Source: CAYPHA01 sp964410215
Lineage (GTDB): Bacteria > Calditrichota > Calditrichia > Calditrichales > CAYPHA01
NCBI GenBank assembly: GCA_964410215.1
Contig: CAYPHA010000015.1
Span: 10,773 to 74,772, forward strand
Length of the DNA: 64,000 nucleotides
Direction: 5' to 3'
A model generated the notes under the pieces. It worked only from the letters and a program-made list of their open reading frames with translations. It was not told the DNA's origin and did no database searches. The position numbers were made by a program, and so were the translations under genes. Positions 34,997-44,083 of the stretch are shown here, in pieces (position 1 is the first letter of the stretch; each line of letters starts with the position of its first letter).

Positions 34997-37900
34997 TTGA
35001 CCCGTATAAGATGCAATCTGTTTATATTGTTTGTGACCTCCGGATGGGCACTGCTGGATGCTCAAACCTACGTTCATACCCCGTACTGGCAGGTGGATAC
35101 GACCATCATCGTGGTCCGGGAAGCATTTCAATTCGATTTTCCGGAAACACACCGCCCGCTGGAACAGTCTGTTGAGATCGAAAAAAACGGTGTCGAACTT
35201 ACACTGGAAAGGGATTACAGGCTGGAAACGGACCGGCACCTCCGGTTTTTACCGCCGCCGCGCCAGGGCGATACGCTCCATATCCGTTATCGCAGGGAAC
35301 CCTTCGATTATAAAGATGTCTACCGCCTGTTTACGATCGATACACTGGAGCAGAAACGGGCGGCGGATTCACTTAGCGCTTCAGAACAACAGGTACGGGT
35401 CCGGCGTGTTGCTGTTGAGAACCCTTTTGATGATATCGGGACCAATCTGCGTAAAAGCGGCAGTATTATGCGCGGTATCCGCGTTGGTTCCAATCGTGAC
35501 CTGACACTCAATTCCGGCCTGAACGTGGAACTGGCCGGAAATCTGTCCGAAAATGTGGAAGTGATTGCGGCTCTGACCGATGAATCCACGCCGATTCAGC
35601 CGGAAGGCAATACCCAGACCCTGGATGAAGTGGACCGGGTGTTCGTGGAGTTTAAAAGCCCCTATATCGGCGGCGTTGTCGGGGATCTGAATCTAACATA
35701 TGATGAGACACGCTTCAGTAATCTTTCCAGGAAGCTCCAGGGTATCAGTCTTCTGGGCACCTATAAGAATCAGTTCGCCGGGGCCACGGTGGCGACAACG
35801 CGGGGATTCTTTCACCGCGTAAGCTTTATCGGTCAGGAAGGCAACCAGGGACCGTATCAACTGACCGGTAAAAACGGTGAGCGTGAAATCATCGTTCTTG
35901 CTGCCACAGAACGTGTGTGGGTTGACGGCTCTTTGATGGTCCGGGGTGAAAGTAACGACTACATTATCGAATATGGTAACGGACAGATCACGTTTACCAA
36001 CCGGCGACTGATTACAAGCGTATCCAGGATCGAAGTCGATTTCGAATATTTTCCCGCCATTCAAAAGTTCAATCGAAATGCTTACAGCGGACTTGCCGGC
36101 GGGACTCTCGGCGGCGGGACGTTTACATACAGGGCAAGCTATTACCGTGAGAATGATAACCTGCAACAGGTACTGGGCGAGTCGGAAACCCTGACGGATA
36201 CAGAACGGGACATTCTGGAACAGGCTGGTGATAACCCGCTTGAAGCGTATACCGACGGCGGCAGGCAGGTTGGTGACAGCCTGGGAAGCTATGTCAGGGC
36301 GGATACCGTGGTGGATGGCGCCAGCTATACATATTATCGTTATGCAGGTGAAAAGCAGGGAGATTATGCGGTTTCCTTTACCTATGTCGGTTCACAAAAA
36401 GGGGATTACCGGCGCGACCGTCTGGGCGTTTACAGATGGGTCGGCGCTAAAAAAGGAGACTATCTTGCCCGTCGCCTGCTTCCTCTGCCCGGCAGGCACG
36501 AGGTAACAGACCTTCAGATGAAATGGCAGCTGCGCGGGAATATGGAACTGGAAACCGAGCTGGCAAATACATTTTTCGACCAGAATACACTTTCACCTGT
36601 CGATGATGCGAATAACCGGGGTAATGCCCTCACATTACGTGGTTCGCTGACCGACCAGGCGGTTTCACTGAACAAACATCGTTTAGGGCAGTTCAGCCTG
36701 TCACTCGACTCACGGTATATCGAGGACACGTTTGAAGCGATCGACCGTCTGAATCAGCCGGATCACCAGCGGTACTGGAACCTTCTGGAACAGGCGCGTG
36801 CCAATAATGAGGAAAAAAGCCTGCAGATGAATGCCTCCTACAAACCTGTTAGAACCGTTAATTTTGGTGTGAATCTTGGACGTTTGGATAAATCCGATTT
36901 TAAATCAGTGCGCTATTCCGGCAGCTTCGGAATTGAGAATCCGCGGTGGGCGGAGCTTTCTTCCCAATATGAATTCATCAGAAGCGAAGTGCCTTCCGTG
37001 TACATTCGTAATGACTGGCACCGTTTACATGGTGATATCAGGCGAACACTCTGGAAACTCCAGCCTGTTGTGCTTTATCAGTCGGAACGGCGCGAAAATG
37101 CAACACCGTCACTCCTGAGTGGCTTTGAATTTGACGAATACGGGCTCGGTCTGGGACTCGTCGGTTTTCACTATGTGTCGGGCCTGGGGCAGGTTAACAG
37201 GAGGTTTGACCGTTTGTTTGATATCGACAACAGGGGACGCCTCCTGCCGCAATCGGAAACACGTACCAGGCGGTTACGCCTTGAATTGAAAAATGTGGAA
37301 TCAACGACTGCCAGCCTGGAGATCGTCAAACGGGATAAGGATTACGAGAAACGTTTTGAAGAGATCCGTGTCGACACGCTCAAGCTGCTCTATGCCGATG
37401 CCGCTGTGCAGGATACCGTCTGGCAGGACCGGTCTACGAACCTGGCTGACCTCACTCTCACCCATAGCCGGTGGAAAAAAGCACTGAATTTCTCTACACA
37501 ATACCGAATTTCGACGGAACAGGTGTCGCTGAAGGAAAAGGTCTACTTGGATGTTGGCGAGGGCCGGGGCAATCTGCGTTACGATGAAGACCTGGACGAA
37601 TACGTGCCGGATGCGGATGGTACCTTCATTCTGTTTGTACTGCCTTCCGGCCGTTTTGAGCCGATCACCAATCTGCAGTCCGCATTCCGTATCCAGTATG
37701 ATCCGGGGCGGTACTGGAGGAAAGTCGAAACACCCTGGCAGAATCTGCTGTCAAAAGTCAGCGGCGAAACCTATTTCCGGGTGGAGGAAGAGACGAAAGA
37801 ATCCGATTTATCTTCCATTTACCTGCTGAACCTGTCACGGTTTCAGACAGGAGAAACAATGCGGGGAACGATTATTTACAACCAGGACCTGTACGTTCTG

Positions 37901-38527
37901 CGGCGAAACCGGCACTATTCATTCCGGCTTCAATACCGCTACCGTGATGACCTGTTTAACCAGTTCCTGGATGAAAATGAAAACGAGGACCGGCTCAGTA
38001 TCGACCGATCCCTCCGTTTTGACTGGCGGATGACATCCAGATTGAAAAGCCAGACGGAAGGCCAGATAAAGACTATTCTGCGCGACAGTAGAATCAATGC
38101 GACACGAAACCGCGATATCGATGCATTGATACTCAGTCAGAAGTTTTCGTACCGACCGTTCAGCCGGTGGGAGATCGGGATTGATACCGAGCTGGGACAG
38201 GAAGAAAATAAAACACCATTATATCCGTTAAAATTGTGGTCGGGAACGGGCCGGCTGCGCCTGAATTACGCCATTCCTGCTAAAGCGCGAATCAGCGCGG
38301 ATTACGAGTACCAGCAGGTTCGTGTCACCGAAAATCCGCAAAACCTGGTGGTGCCGTTTGAAATGGCAAAGGGCCGGAAAGAAGGTGCTTCCAGGAAATG
38401 GCAGGTGCGCGCTGAGTATACGGTCGCTACAAATATCGTTCTGACCTTTTTCTATAACGGGCGGGATGAGGCCGGCTTTGAGAACATTATCCATACCGGC
38501 CAGGCAGAAGTCAGGGCATTCTTTTAA
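34997..38527 (+). CDS. Large outer-membrane beta-barrel-like protein, SprA-like N-terminal region
   Basis: 1176 aa starting at a TTG codon; the product has a signal peptide (FILFVTSGWALLDAQ). Residues about 150-230 contain GSIMRGIRVGSNRDLTLNSG, ELAGNLSENVEVIAALTDE and STPIQPEGNTQTLDEVD, a pattern also seen in SprA and related large outer-membrane proteins of Bacteroidota. The remaining 900 residues alternate polar and aromatic residues as in long barrels and end in Phe-Phe. It is half the length of SprA, so not SprA itself. Export, adhesion or translocation roles are open. Its last 4 bases overlap the convergent DUF35 gene. Confidence 0.7.
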   Translation: MTRIRCNLFILFVTSGWALLDAQTYVHTPYWQVDTTIIVVREAFQFDFPETHRPLEQSVEIEKNGVELTLERDYRLETDRHLRFLPPPRQGDTLHIRYRREPFDYKDVYRLFTIDTLEQKRAADSLSASEQQVRVRRVAVENPFDDIGTNLRKSGSIMRGIRVGSNRDLTLNSGLNVELAGNLSENVEVIAALTDESTPIQPEGNTQTLDEVDRVFVEFKSPYIGGVVGDLNLTYDETRFSNLSRKLQGISLLGTYKNQFAGATVATTRGFFHRVSFIGQEGNQGPYQLTGKNGEREIIVLAATERVWVDGSLMVRGESNDYIIEYGNGQITFTNRRLITSVSRIEVDFEYFPAIQKFNRNAYSGLAGGTLGGGTFTYRASYYRENDNLQQVLGESETLTDTERDILEQAGDNPLEAYTDGGRQVGDSLGSYVRADTVVDGASYTYYRYAGEKQGDYAVSFTYVGSQKGDYRRDRLGVYRWVGAKKGDYLARRLLPLPGRHEVTDLQMKWQLRGNMELETELANTFFDQNTLSPVDDANNRGNALTLRGSLTDQAVSLNKHRLGQFSLSLDSRYIEDTFEAIDRLNQPDHQRYWNLLEQARANNEEKSLQMNASYKPVRTVNFGVNLGRLDKSDFKSVRYSGSFGIENPRWAELSSQYEFIRSEVPSVYIRNDWHRLHGDIRRTLWKLQPVVLYQSERRENATPSLLSGFEFDEYGLGLGLVGFHYVSGLGQVNRRFDRLFDIDNRGRLLPQSETRTRRLRLELKNVESTTASLEIVKRDKDYEKRFEEIRVDTLKLLYADAAVQDTVWQDRSTNLADLTLTHSRWKKALNFSTQYRISTEQVSLKEKVYLDVGEGRGNLRYDEDLDEYVPDADGTFILFVLPSGRFEPITNLQSAFRIQYDPGRYWRKVETPWQNLLSKVSGETYFRVEEETKESDLSSIYLLNLSRFQTGETMRGTIIYNQDLYVLRRNRHYSFRLQYRYRDDLFNQFLDENENEDRLSIDRSLRFDWRMTSRLKSQTEGQIKTILRDSRINATRNRDIDALILSQKFSYRPFSRWEIGIDTELGQEENKTPLYPLKLWSGTGRLRLNYAIPAKARISADYEYQQVRVTENPQNLVVPFEMAKGRKEGASRKWQVRAEYTVATNIVLTFFYNGRDEAGFENIIHTGQAEVRAFF

Positions 38528-38940
38528 GCCGGTTCCGGTATGTTCGGCTGCAGTAACGGGCGGAATTTGTATCCATATAAAATCGGACCGCGGTCACCAT
38601 CTTCATAAAATTTTCTGATTACCAGTTCGACAGGCATACCGATCATGATTGATTTTTGATCGGCATCGGTAATCTGCGCTGTTACCCTTGGACCTTCTTC
38701 CAGTTCGACGATGGCAACGGTGTAAGGAATCATTTTCGAAAAGGTATCCGGTGCCTGGTAAATGGTTGTATAGGAATAGATGGTACCATTGCCTTTGAAA
38801 AAATAATGCTCGTAATTATGGCTTTTACATTTCGGACAAATTTGCCTGGGCGGAAATGAATAATGTCCGCACTGTACACATTTGCTGCCTTTCAGGCGGT
38901 ACCGTTGGTCGCGCAACCGCCAATAACGTGGAATATCCAT
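38524..38940 (-). CDS. DUF35 OB-fold zinc-ribbon acyl-CoA-binding protein
   Basis: 138 aa. The rubredoxin-like zinc ribbon has C21-x2-C24 and C35-x2-C38 (KCVQCGH, ICPKCKS), followed by an OB-fold domain with GTIYSYTTIYQAP. In archaea this protein bridges acetoacetyl-CoA thiolase and HMG-CoA synthase so that acetoacetyl-CoA is passed on directly. The same three genes are neighbours here, 6 and 15 bases apart. AGAGGTAA precedes the ATG. Confidence 0.9.
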   Translation of the reverse strand: MDIPRYWRLRDQRYRLKGSKCVQCGHYSFPPRQICPKCKSHNYEHYFFKGNGTIYSYTTIYQAPDTFSKMIPYTVAIVELEEGPRVTAQITDADQKSIMIGMPVELVIRKFYEDGDRGPILYGYKFRPLLQPNIPEPA

Positions 38941-38946
38941 ATATCG

Positions 38947-40110
38947 TTACCTCTGTAATAATTTCAATATTGTCGTGACTACAGTGGCTCCACTGCCGCC
39001 GATATTCTGGGCCATGCCGAATACCGGATCAGGAATCTGCAAACCCTCAGGGGCCTGGCCCCTTAATTGTAATACGGTCTCTACAATCTGGTAGACGCCG
39101 GTGGCGCCGACAGGATGGCCGCGTCCTTTTAAACCGCCCATCGTGGCTATGGGCAGGGTGCCATCGATGCTGAAATATCCTTCCTGCGCCAGCCGCAGTG
39201 ATTTGCCGGGACCTGCAAATCCGCTGGCTTCCAGGGAAAGTGCGGAAATGATGCTGAATGCATCGTGTATCTCCGCGAAACTGATATCCCCCGGGGTGAT
39301 TCCGGCAGTTTTATAAGCACGTTGTGCACCGATTTCCACGCCCTTGAGCCAAATGGGGTCCTCACGGTTGTCCAGGGCAATGCTGTCTGTACTCAATTCA
39401 CAGGCGCACACTTCGACAGGTATGCCGGCATGCTCATTGATTTTATCTGCAGGAACCACGATAACGGCGGCGGCCCCGTCGGCAATCGGGCTTGAATCGA
39501 GCAGATTGATCGGATCGGCGATCATCTTGGCCTTCTCATACTGTTCCGCCGTAATCAGATTACGGAACATGGCAGAGGGATTTTTACTGGCATTTTCATG
39601 GGATATGATCGGAAATGCGGCAAAATCGCGTTTGGATAAACCGTATTCGTGCATATAACGCCGCATCATAAGGGCATTGATGGCAACGAAGCTGAGACCG
39701 ATGGAGGACTCGTAATCAGCATCGGCTGCGGTGGCAAGTGATCCGGCACTGTATTTTCCTGAAAACTCGGTCAGTTTTTCGACACCGACAACGGCGGCGG
39801 AGTCTTTCGCCCCGCATGAAACAGCTAAAACTGCCTGGCGGAAAGCCGCTGCCGCCGAAGCACAGGCGGCCTCAACTTTTACCGCTTCGATACCGGTCAT
39901 GCCGGCGTAGTCGGCAATCAGGGCGCCAAGATGTTCCTGTTCACTGAGCGGACCGCTCAACATATTGCCTACATAAAGGGAATCAACTTCGTACCTGCCT
40001 GCATCACACATGGCATGAATCAGGGCCTCTACCGCAAGGTGGCGAATGGGGTATTCCCAATGTTCCGTAACTCTGGTTTGTCCCACTCCGATTATTGCAA
40101 CTTTTCTCAT
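38947..40110 (-). CDS. Thiolase (acetyl-CoA acetyltransferase, archaeal/SCP2-type)
   Basis: 387 aa from the ATG at 40110, preceded by GGAAAG at 7 bases; a GTG at 40125 is too close to its ribosome site. The nucleophile C83 lies in VEAACASAAAAF; EIHDAFSIISAL and KGRGHPVGATGVYQIVE supply the catalytic His residues. It lacks the second Cys motif of classical thiolases, as archaeal and SCP2-like thiolases do. It should condense two acetyl-CoA into acetoacetyl-CoA for the neighbouring HMG-CoA synthase. Confidence 0.9.
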   Translation of the reverse strand: MRKVAIIGVGQTRVTEHWEYPIRHLAVEALIHAMCDAGRYEVDSLYVGNMLSGPLSEQEHLGALIADYAGMTGIEAVKVEAACASAAAAFRQAVLAVSCGAKDSAAVVGVEKLTEFSGKYSAGSLATAADADYESSIGLSFVAINALMMRRYMHEYGLSKRDFAAFPIISHENASKNPSAMFRNLITAEQYEKAKMIADPINLLDSSPIADGAAAVIVVPADKINEHAGIPVEVCACELSTDSIALDNREDPIWLKGVEIGAQRAYKTAGITPGDISFAEIHDAFSIISALSLEASGFAGPGKSLRLAQEGYFSIDGTLPIATMGGLKGRGHPVGATGVYQIVETVLQLRGQAPEGLQIPDPVFGMAQNIGGSGATVVTTILKLLQR

Positions 40111-40125
40111 AATATTTCTTTCCAC

Positions 40126-41199
40126 TTACTCCTGAACGATTTTTGTGCGCCATCTGGCATACGTACTGTAATCAATAAAAACACTTCGGTCTATATAGGT
40201 TCTTGTAGAAGGTGCTTTATTCCGGGCATCCGTAATGCGATCCGTTACCCGCAGGCTGAAGGCGTCACTGCCGGCCCCCGACCCGAAACTTACTGCCAGA
40301 ATCCGGTCCCCCGGTTGCGCTTCGTCAAGAATAGCCGTCAGACCGATAACCGAGGCGCCGGCATAGGTGTTGCCGATTTCGGGAGCGAGTAATCCGGTCT
40401 TGATCTGCTCCTTCGTGAAACCCAGTTCTTTCGCAATTTTTTTCGGAAATTTGGTGTTCGGCTGATGAAAAACGGCATAGGTATAGTCGGACGCGCTGAC
40501 GTTGAGCTCTTCCATCAGGGTACGGGCGGAATTACGAATATGGTTGAAGTATGCCGGATCACCCGTGAAACGGTTCGCGTGCTCGGGATATTTCTGATAA
40601 GCCCGCCTGAAAAAATCAGGCGTATCGGTCACGAAACTGATGGAACCTTCCACCACGGCAAGGGACTGCTCTCCGGGCCCCATGATAAAGGCCGCCCCAC
40701 CGGCAGCCGCCGTATATTCCAATGCATCACCCGGCCGCCCCTGAGCTGTATCCATTCCGACCGCCAGGGCATAGTTAGCCATGGAACTCCCGACAAACCC
40801 AATGGCCGCCTGCATCGCCTCCGTTCCGGCTTTACAGGCAAATTCGAGATCAGCACTGACCGTGAGCGGTGTTACGCCCAGTACCTGGCCAACCACCGTT
40901 CCGGTAGGTTTTACCGCGTATGGGTGGGATTCGGAACCGATCCAGATCGCCCGAATTTCCTCCACACTGATCCCGGCACGCTTAATTGCATTGCGGGCCG
41001 CTTCAATAGACATGGTCGTTGTATCTTCATCCGGACCGGGAACACTTTTCTGTTTAATGGGCAGGGTTTCCATATCCTGCTCATCACGCCAGAGCTTGGA
41101 TATATCCCGCGCGGCAAGCCGGTACCGGGGAACATAGGCGCCATATCCGACTATTCCGACATCACGCGCAGACTTCATAACTTTTTTCATCGTATTCAT
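40126..41199 (-). CDS. Hydroxymethylglutaryl-CoA synthase, archaeal type
   Basis: 357 aa. GIVGYGAYVPRYRL opens the protein; nucleophile C122 is in LEFACKAGTEAM and H245 in VFHQPNTKFP. Archaeal HMGCS is about 350 aa, shorter than eukaryotic and Gram-positive MvaS, and this fits the archaeal subgroup, as does the gene order with thiolase and DUF35. The product would feed the mevalonate pathway. No HMG-CoA reductase or mevalonate kinase is in the window. In-frame ATGs at 41199, 41190 and 41178 compete as starts. Confidence 0.9.
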   Translation of the reverse strand: MNTMKKVMKSARDVGIVGYGAYVPRYRLAARDISKLWRDEQDMETLPIKQKSVPGPDEDTTTMSIEAARNAIKRAGISVEEIRAIWIGSESHPYAVKPTGTVVGQVLGVTPLTVSADLEFACKAGTEAMQAAIGFVGSSMANYALAVGMDTAQGRPGDALEYTAAAGGAAFIMGPGEQSLAVVEGSISFVTDTPDFFRRAYQKYPEHANRFTGDPAYFNHIRNSARTLMEELNVSASDYTYAVFHQPNTKFPKKIAKELGFTKEQIKTGLLAPEIGNTYAGASVIGLTAILDEAQPGDRILAVSFGSGAGSDAFSLRVTDRITDARNKAPSTRTYIDRSVFIDYSTYARWRTKIVQE

Positions 41200-41399
41200 T
41201 CCAGTTTATTCCGCTATCATTTACTTTTTATAAAACGCGCAAAACGCTCATATATTTCGAAAAAAGAATTTTTTTTACCTTAAACATGTAGTGCTCTCTG
41301 CAGCCGTTTTTTCCGATATCCAAGGTATTTAAATATTTGGAACTGCCTGGTTGGAAAGCTTTGAGGGCTCTGTGTATGATAAATCTGAATCTGTCCAAT

Positions 41400-41837
41400 T
41401 TATTGTTTTACTACTTTTGCATTGATCGTCATGTTAGCCGATTCAACGGTCTTGTCCGCTTTACGCAGTTTAGGCGTCAGAAAGGCACCGTAATGATTCT
41501 GCCAAGGTTTGAGAAGTACATTTTTCCTCGTCAGATACGTATCGAACGCGTCACCGGCGCTGAAGAGCGTTATATTAATTTTTGATACGAGGACTTCTTT
41601 ATCGCTGAAATTGCTCAGGCGGAACCGGCACCGGGTGGTCGCGCTGTGTTCGATGCGGGTTGAATCGGCCGCTTCCAGTGAAATTTCCCTGCCCAGCAGG
41701 CTAAAACTCACATACATACGGATCCCGCTCGGATGTTCACCCAGGTCGGTCCAGCGTGACGTCGTTACAATCGTTTCCTGCGCGGATACCAGGGAAGCCA
41801 GCAAAAGCCCTAAACCAATTAGCCAGAGCCTTCTCAT
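41400..41837 (-). CDS. Small exported protein of unknown function
   Basis: 145 aa with a clean signal peptide (LGLLLASLVSAQ). The mature part looks like a single beta-sandwich: IRMYVSFSLLGREISLEAAD, TRCRFRLSNFSDKEVLVSKI and GAFLTPKLRKADKTV. No family recognised. AAGGG precedes the ATG. It stands alone, about 200 bases from its neighbours on both sides. Confidence 0.65.
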   Translation of the reverse strand: MRRLWLIGLGLLLASLVSAQETIVTTSRWTDLGEHPSGIRMYVSFSLLGREISLEAADSTRIEHSATTRCRFRLSNFSDKEVLVSKINITLFSAGDAFDTYLTRKNVLLKPWQNHYGAFLTPKLRKADKTVESANMTINAKVVKQ

Positions 41838-42010
41838 AATAACCCTTTCTCAGATTATTATCTGAATAAGGCTGAACGTTCTGTCCGGTTTATATTATTA
41901 CCGGATATATTTCAATTACGTCGTCGTAATCAGACACTACATTATTATAATCAAAAATATTAACTTTTGGCGGGTTTATCAAAAAAATTTTTGCGGTATT
42001 AAAAGTGTAA

Positions 42011-42044
42011 AAAAAAAGGCCCGGATAACCGGGCCTTTTTTTTT
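42011..42044 (-). terminator. Rho-independent terminator of the Spy-like gene
   Basis: Hairpin GGCCCGG-ATAA-CCGGGCC (42018-42035) with seven As on one side and nine Ts on the other, so it can work in both directions. It abuts the stop codon of the minus-strand Spy-like gene. Confidence 0.9.
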
Positions 42045-42540
42045 AGAAATTCGGGCAGTTTGGTCCGCCGCGTTGCATGCGCCGGCCTGATCGTTCAGCA
42101 TGCGGGCCCCGCGGTCCGCGTTTACCTTTGGTTAAATAATGGTTGTCGAATGTTACCCGCTGCTCTTCGGTTAACAGGGAACGTACCTCTCTCAAATGTT
42201 TTACCCTCATCAAACCGAGGTTTGTGCGGATCTCGTTCTGCTTCCTGAGGTTTTTCTCGATCTCGGAATCAGATGCCTTATCGTCGATAACCATCAGTCG
42301 ATGGGCATCGTGAAGACTTTTGAGTTCAGTGTGGAGAGGAATGGACTCTTTTTGCATTTTGAGTCGCAGCTTTTCTATGCTAAGTTCCTGTTCTTCCGTC
42401 AGATTCAGTGCCTGGAACCGGCAGCGTTCACCGTCTGCATGCGCACCGCGGAACGGGCGGTCTCCCTTACCGGGTCTTCCCTGTGCCATAGCGCCGATTG
42501 AGAAGATTGTGATAATGGCGATGATAAGAATTCGTTTCAT
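42043..42540 (-). CDS. Spy/ZraP-like periplasmic stress protein
   Basis: 165 aa. A signal peptide ends at IGAMAQG. Two LTxxQ-type motifs, LNLTEEQELSIEKLRLKM and LLTEEQRVTFDNHYL, mark the Spy/CpxP/ZraP fold, an ATP-independent periplasmic chaperone or zinc buffer. Both ends are rich in Arg, Gly and Pro, and the C-terminus GGPNCPNF holds a Cys. GGAGG lies ahead of the ATG. A sigma-54 promoter lies 54 bases upstream and the next genes upstream encode a sigma-54 activator and its kinase, as in the ZraP-ZraSR system. Confidence 0.85.
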   Translation of the reverse strand: MKRILIIAIITIFSIGAMAQGRPGKGDRPFRGAHADGERCRFQALNLTEEQELSIEKLRLKMQKESIPLHTELKSLHDAHRLMVIDDKASDSEIEKNLRKQNEIRTNLGLMRVKHLREVRSLLTEEQRVTFDNHYLTKGKRGPRGPHAERSGRRMQRGGPNCPNF

Positions 42541-42593
42541 ACTATCCTCCTAAAGTTAATGGTCCGTTTACAATGTCAGTTTCGCTGCTGATA

Positions 42594-42610
42594 TTGCAAA
42601 CGGTATGCCA
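42594..42610 (-). promoter_or_regulatory. Sigma-54 (-24/-12) promoter of the Spy-like gene
   Basis: TGGCATACCGTTTGCAA on the minus strand. The -24 GG (42609-42608) and -12 GC (42597-42596) are separated by exactly 10 bases as in the sigma-54 consensus TGGCAC-N5-TTGC. Transcription should begin near 42585, leaving a leader of about 45 bases. Confidence 0.8.
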
Positions 42611-42651
42611 CAGGGAAAAAGGATGCCAATACCTGTTTTATCATGTTGATT

Positions 42652-42684
42652 TCGACAAAATCGTCGAAAAAATCCGACGATTTT
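42652..42684 (-). promoter_or_regulatory. Palindromic upstream activator sites, or terminator of the regulator gene
   Basis: Two nested inverted repeats: TTCGAC-N6-GTCGAA (42652-42669 region) and AAAATCGTCG-N8-CGACGATTTT (42657-42684). They lie about 70-100 bases upstream of the expected sigma-54 start, the normal place for an NtrC-type activator to bind. They also directly follow the regulator gene, so a weak terminator is the alternative; the T run is short. Confidence 0.5.
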
Positions 42685-42687
42685 TTC

Positions 42688-44061
42688 CTATTTTAACCGG
42701 TATTTCTTAATCTTGTAACGCAGATTTCGTTCGGTCATACCCAGTTCTTCGGCGGCGCGTGTCTGGTTGAAATCATGATTCCGGAGGGCTGTGTGGATCA
42801 GGTCAATTTCAAAGGCTTCGATTTTTTCCTGCAGGGAACCTTTATAATAAGCCGCCGGGGAGGTCGCATGGTTCTCTGTTTCCGGGCGGTCATGGATAGG
42901 CAGGGGTAAATCACGTGTTGTCAATGTGTTTTCCCTGGCCAGGATTACGGCACGCTCGATCAGGTTTTCCAGCTCCCTTACATTACCCGGAAAATGGTGC
43001 TTCATCAGGATGTCCATTGCCTCACGTGAGACGGAATCGATATGCCGTTGATTGGCCGTGGCATATTTCCTTATAAAATGCTCGATAAGAAGCGGGATGT
43101 CTTCTTTGCGTTCCCTTAAAGGGGGGACATGGATATTGATTACATTGAGACGATAGTAAAAGTCCTCACGAAAGGCTGACTCACGGATCATGGTTTCCAG
43201 GTCCCTGTTCGTGGCAGCGATCAGACGCACATCGACACGGCGTACCTGGTTGGACCCGACCCGCTGGAATTCGCCGAATTGGAGAAAACGAAGCAGTTTG
43301 ACCTGCGTCGTTAAGGGAACGTCCCCAACCTCATCCAGAAAAAGGCTGCTGCCATGGGCTTCTTCGACGCGGCCGTTCTTCTGGGCAACAGCACCGGTGA
43401 AGGCCCCCTTCTCATGGCCGAACAGTTCACTCTCCAGCAGGTTTTCGCTGATGGCGGCACAATTAACGGTGATCAGCGGTTTATCTTTCCGGTCACTGGC
43501 GAAATGGATGGCCCTGGCAATCAATTCCTTGCCCGTGCCACTCTCTCCCCGGATCAGAATACTCGTTTTACTGCCCGCGGCCCGTGCGGCCATATTCAGG
43601 GTCTCTTCCATGACGGAGCTGTTGGTCAGAATATTAGAAAAACGGTGTTTATCCAGGAGATTCTCACGCAGCTTTTTGTTCTCATGGGTGATCTGGCGTA
43701 ACTCAATGGCTCGGCGGATGAGTATTTCCAGCTCATCCAGGTCAATCGGTTTGGTCAGGTAATCGAATGCGCCGGATTTCATGGCTCCGACCGCATCTTC
43801 GATCTTTCCATAGGCGGTCATGATGATCACTTCGATTTCGGGGTTCAGCATTTTCACTTCGCCAAGCAGGTCCAGCCCCGTTTTACCGGGCATCTTGAAA
43901 TCGGTCAGCATTACATCGATAATCTGCCGTTCCACGACTTTCAATGCATCGGCCGCGTTGCTGCTGGTGAAGGTTTCGAATCCTTTTTTCCTGAGGAATC
44001 CTGCCAGCGATTCCCGCTGCACGCTTTCATCATCAACGATTAAAATACTGTATCGTGCCAT
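42688..44061 (-). CDS. NtrC/ZraR-family sigma-54-dependent response regulator
   Basis: 457 aa. Receiver domain 1-120 with D10, D11, phosphoacceptor D54 (MLTDFKMPGKTG) and K at the usual place (YLTKPID). AAA+ domain 145-385 with GESGTGKE, the sigma-54 contact GAFTGA and FLDEVGDVPL. The C-terminal Fis-type helix-turn-helix is FNQTRAAEELGMTERNLRYK. It is 22 bases downstream of its kinase gene. The nearest target is the Spy-like gene with the sigma-54 promoter. Confidence 0.95.
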   Translation of the reverse strand: MARYSILIVDDESVQRESLAGFLRKKGFETFTSSNAADALKVVERQIIDVMLTDFKMPGKTGLDLLGEVKMLNPEIEVIIMTAYGKIEDAVGAMKSGAFDYLTKPIDLDELEILIRRAIELRQITHENKKLRENLLDKHRFSNILTNSSVMEETLNMAARAAGSKTSILIRGESGTGKELIARAIHFASDRKDKPLITVNCAAISENLLESELFGHEKGAFTGAVAQKNGRVEEAHGSSLFLDEVGDVPLTTQVKLLRFLQFGEFQRVGSNQVRRVDVRLIAATNRDLETMIRESAFREDFYYRLNVINIHVPPLRERKEDIPLLIEHFIRKYATANQRHIDSVSREAMDILMKHHFPGNVRELENLIERAVILARENTLTTRDLPLPIHDRPETENHATSPAAYYKGSLQEKIEAFEIDLIHTALRNHDFNQTRAAEELGMTERNLRYKIKKYRLK

Positions 44062-44083
44062 GGATTATCCCGTTTTTATACTG

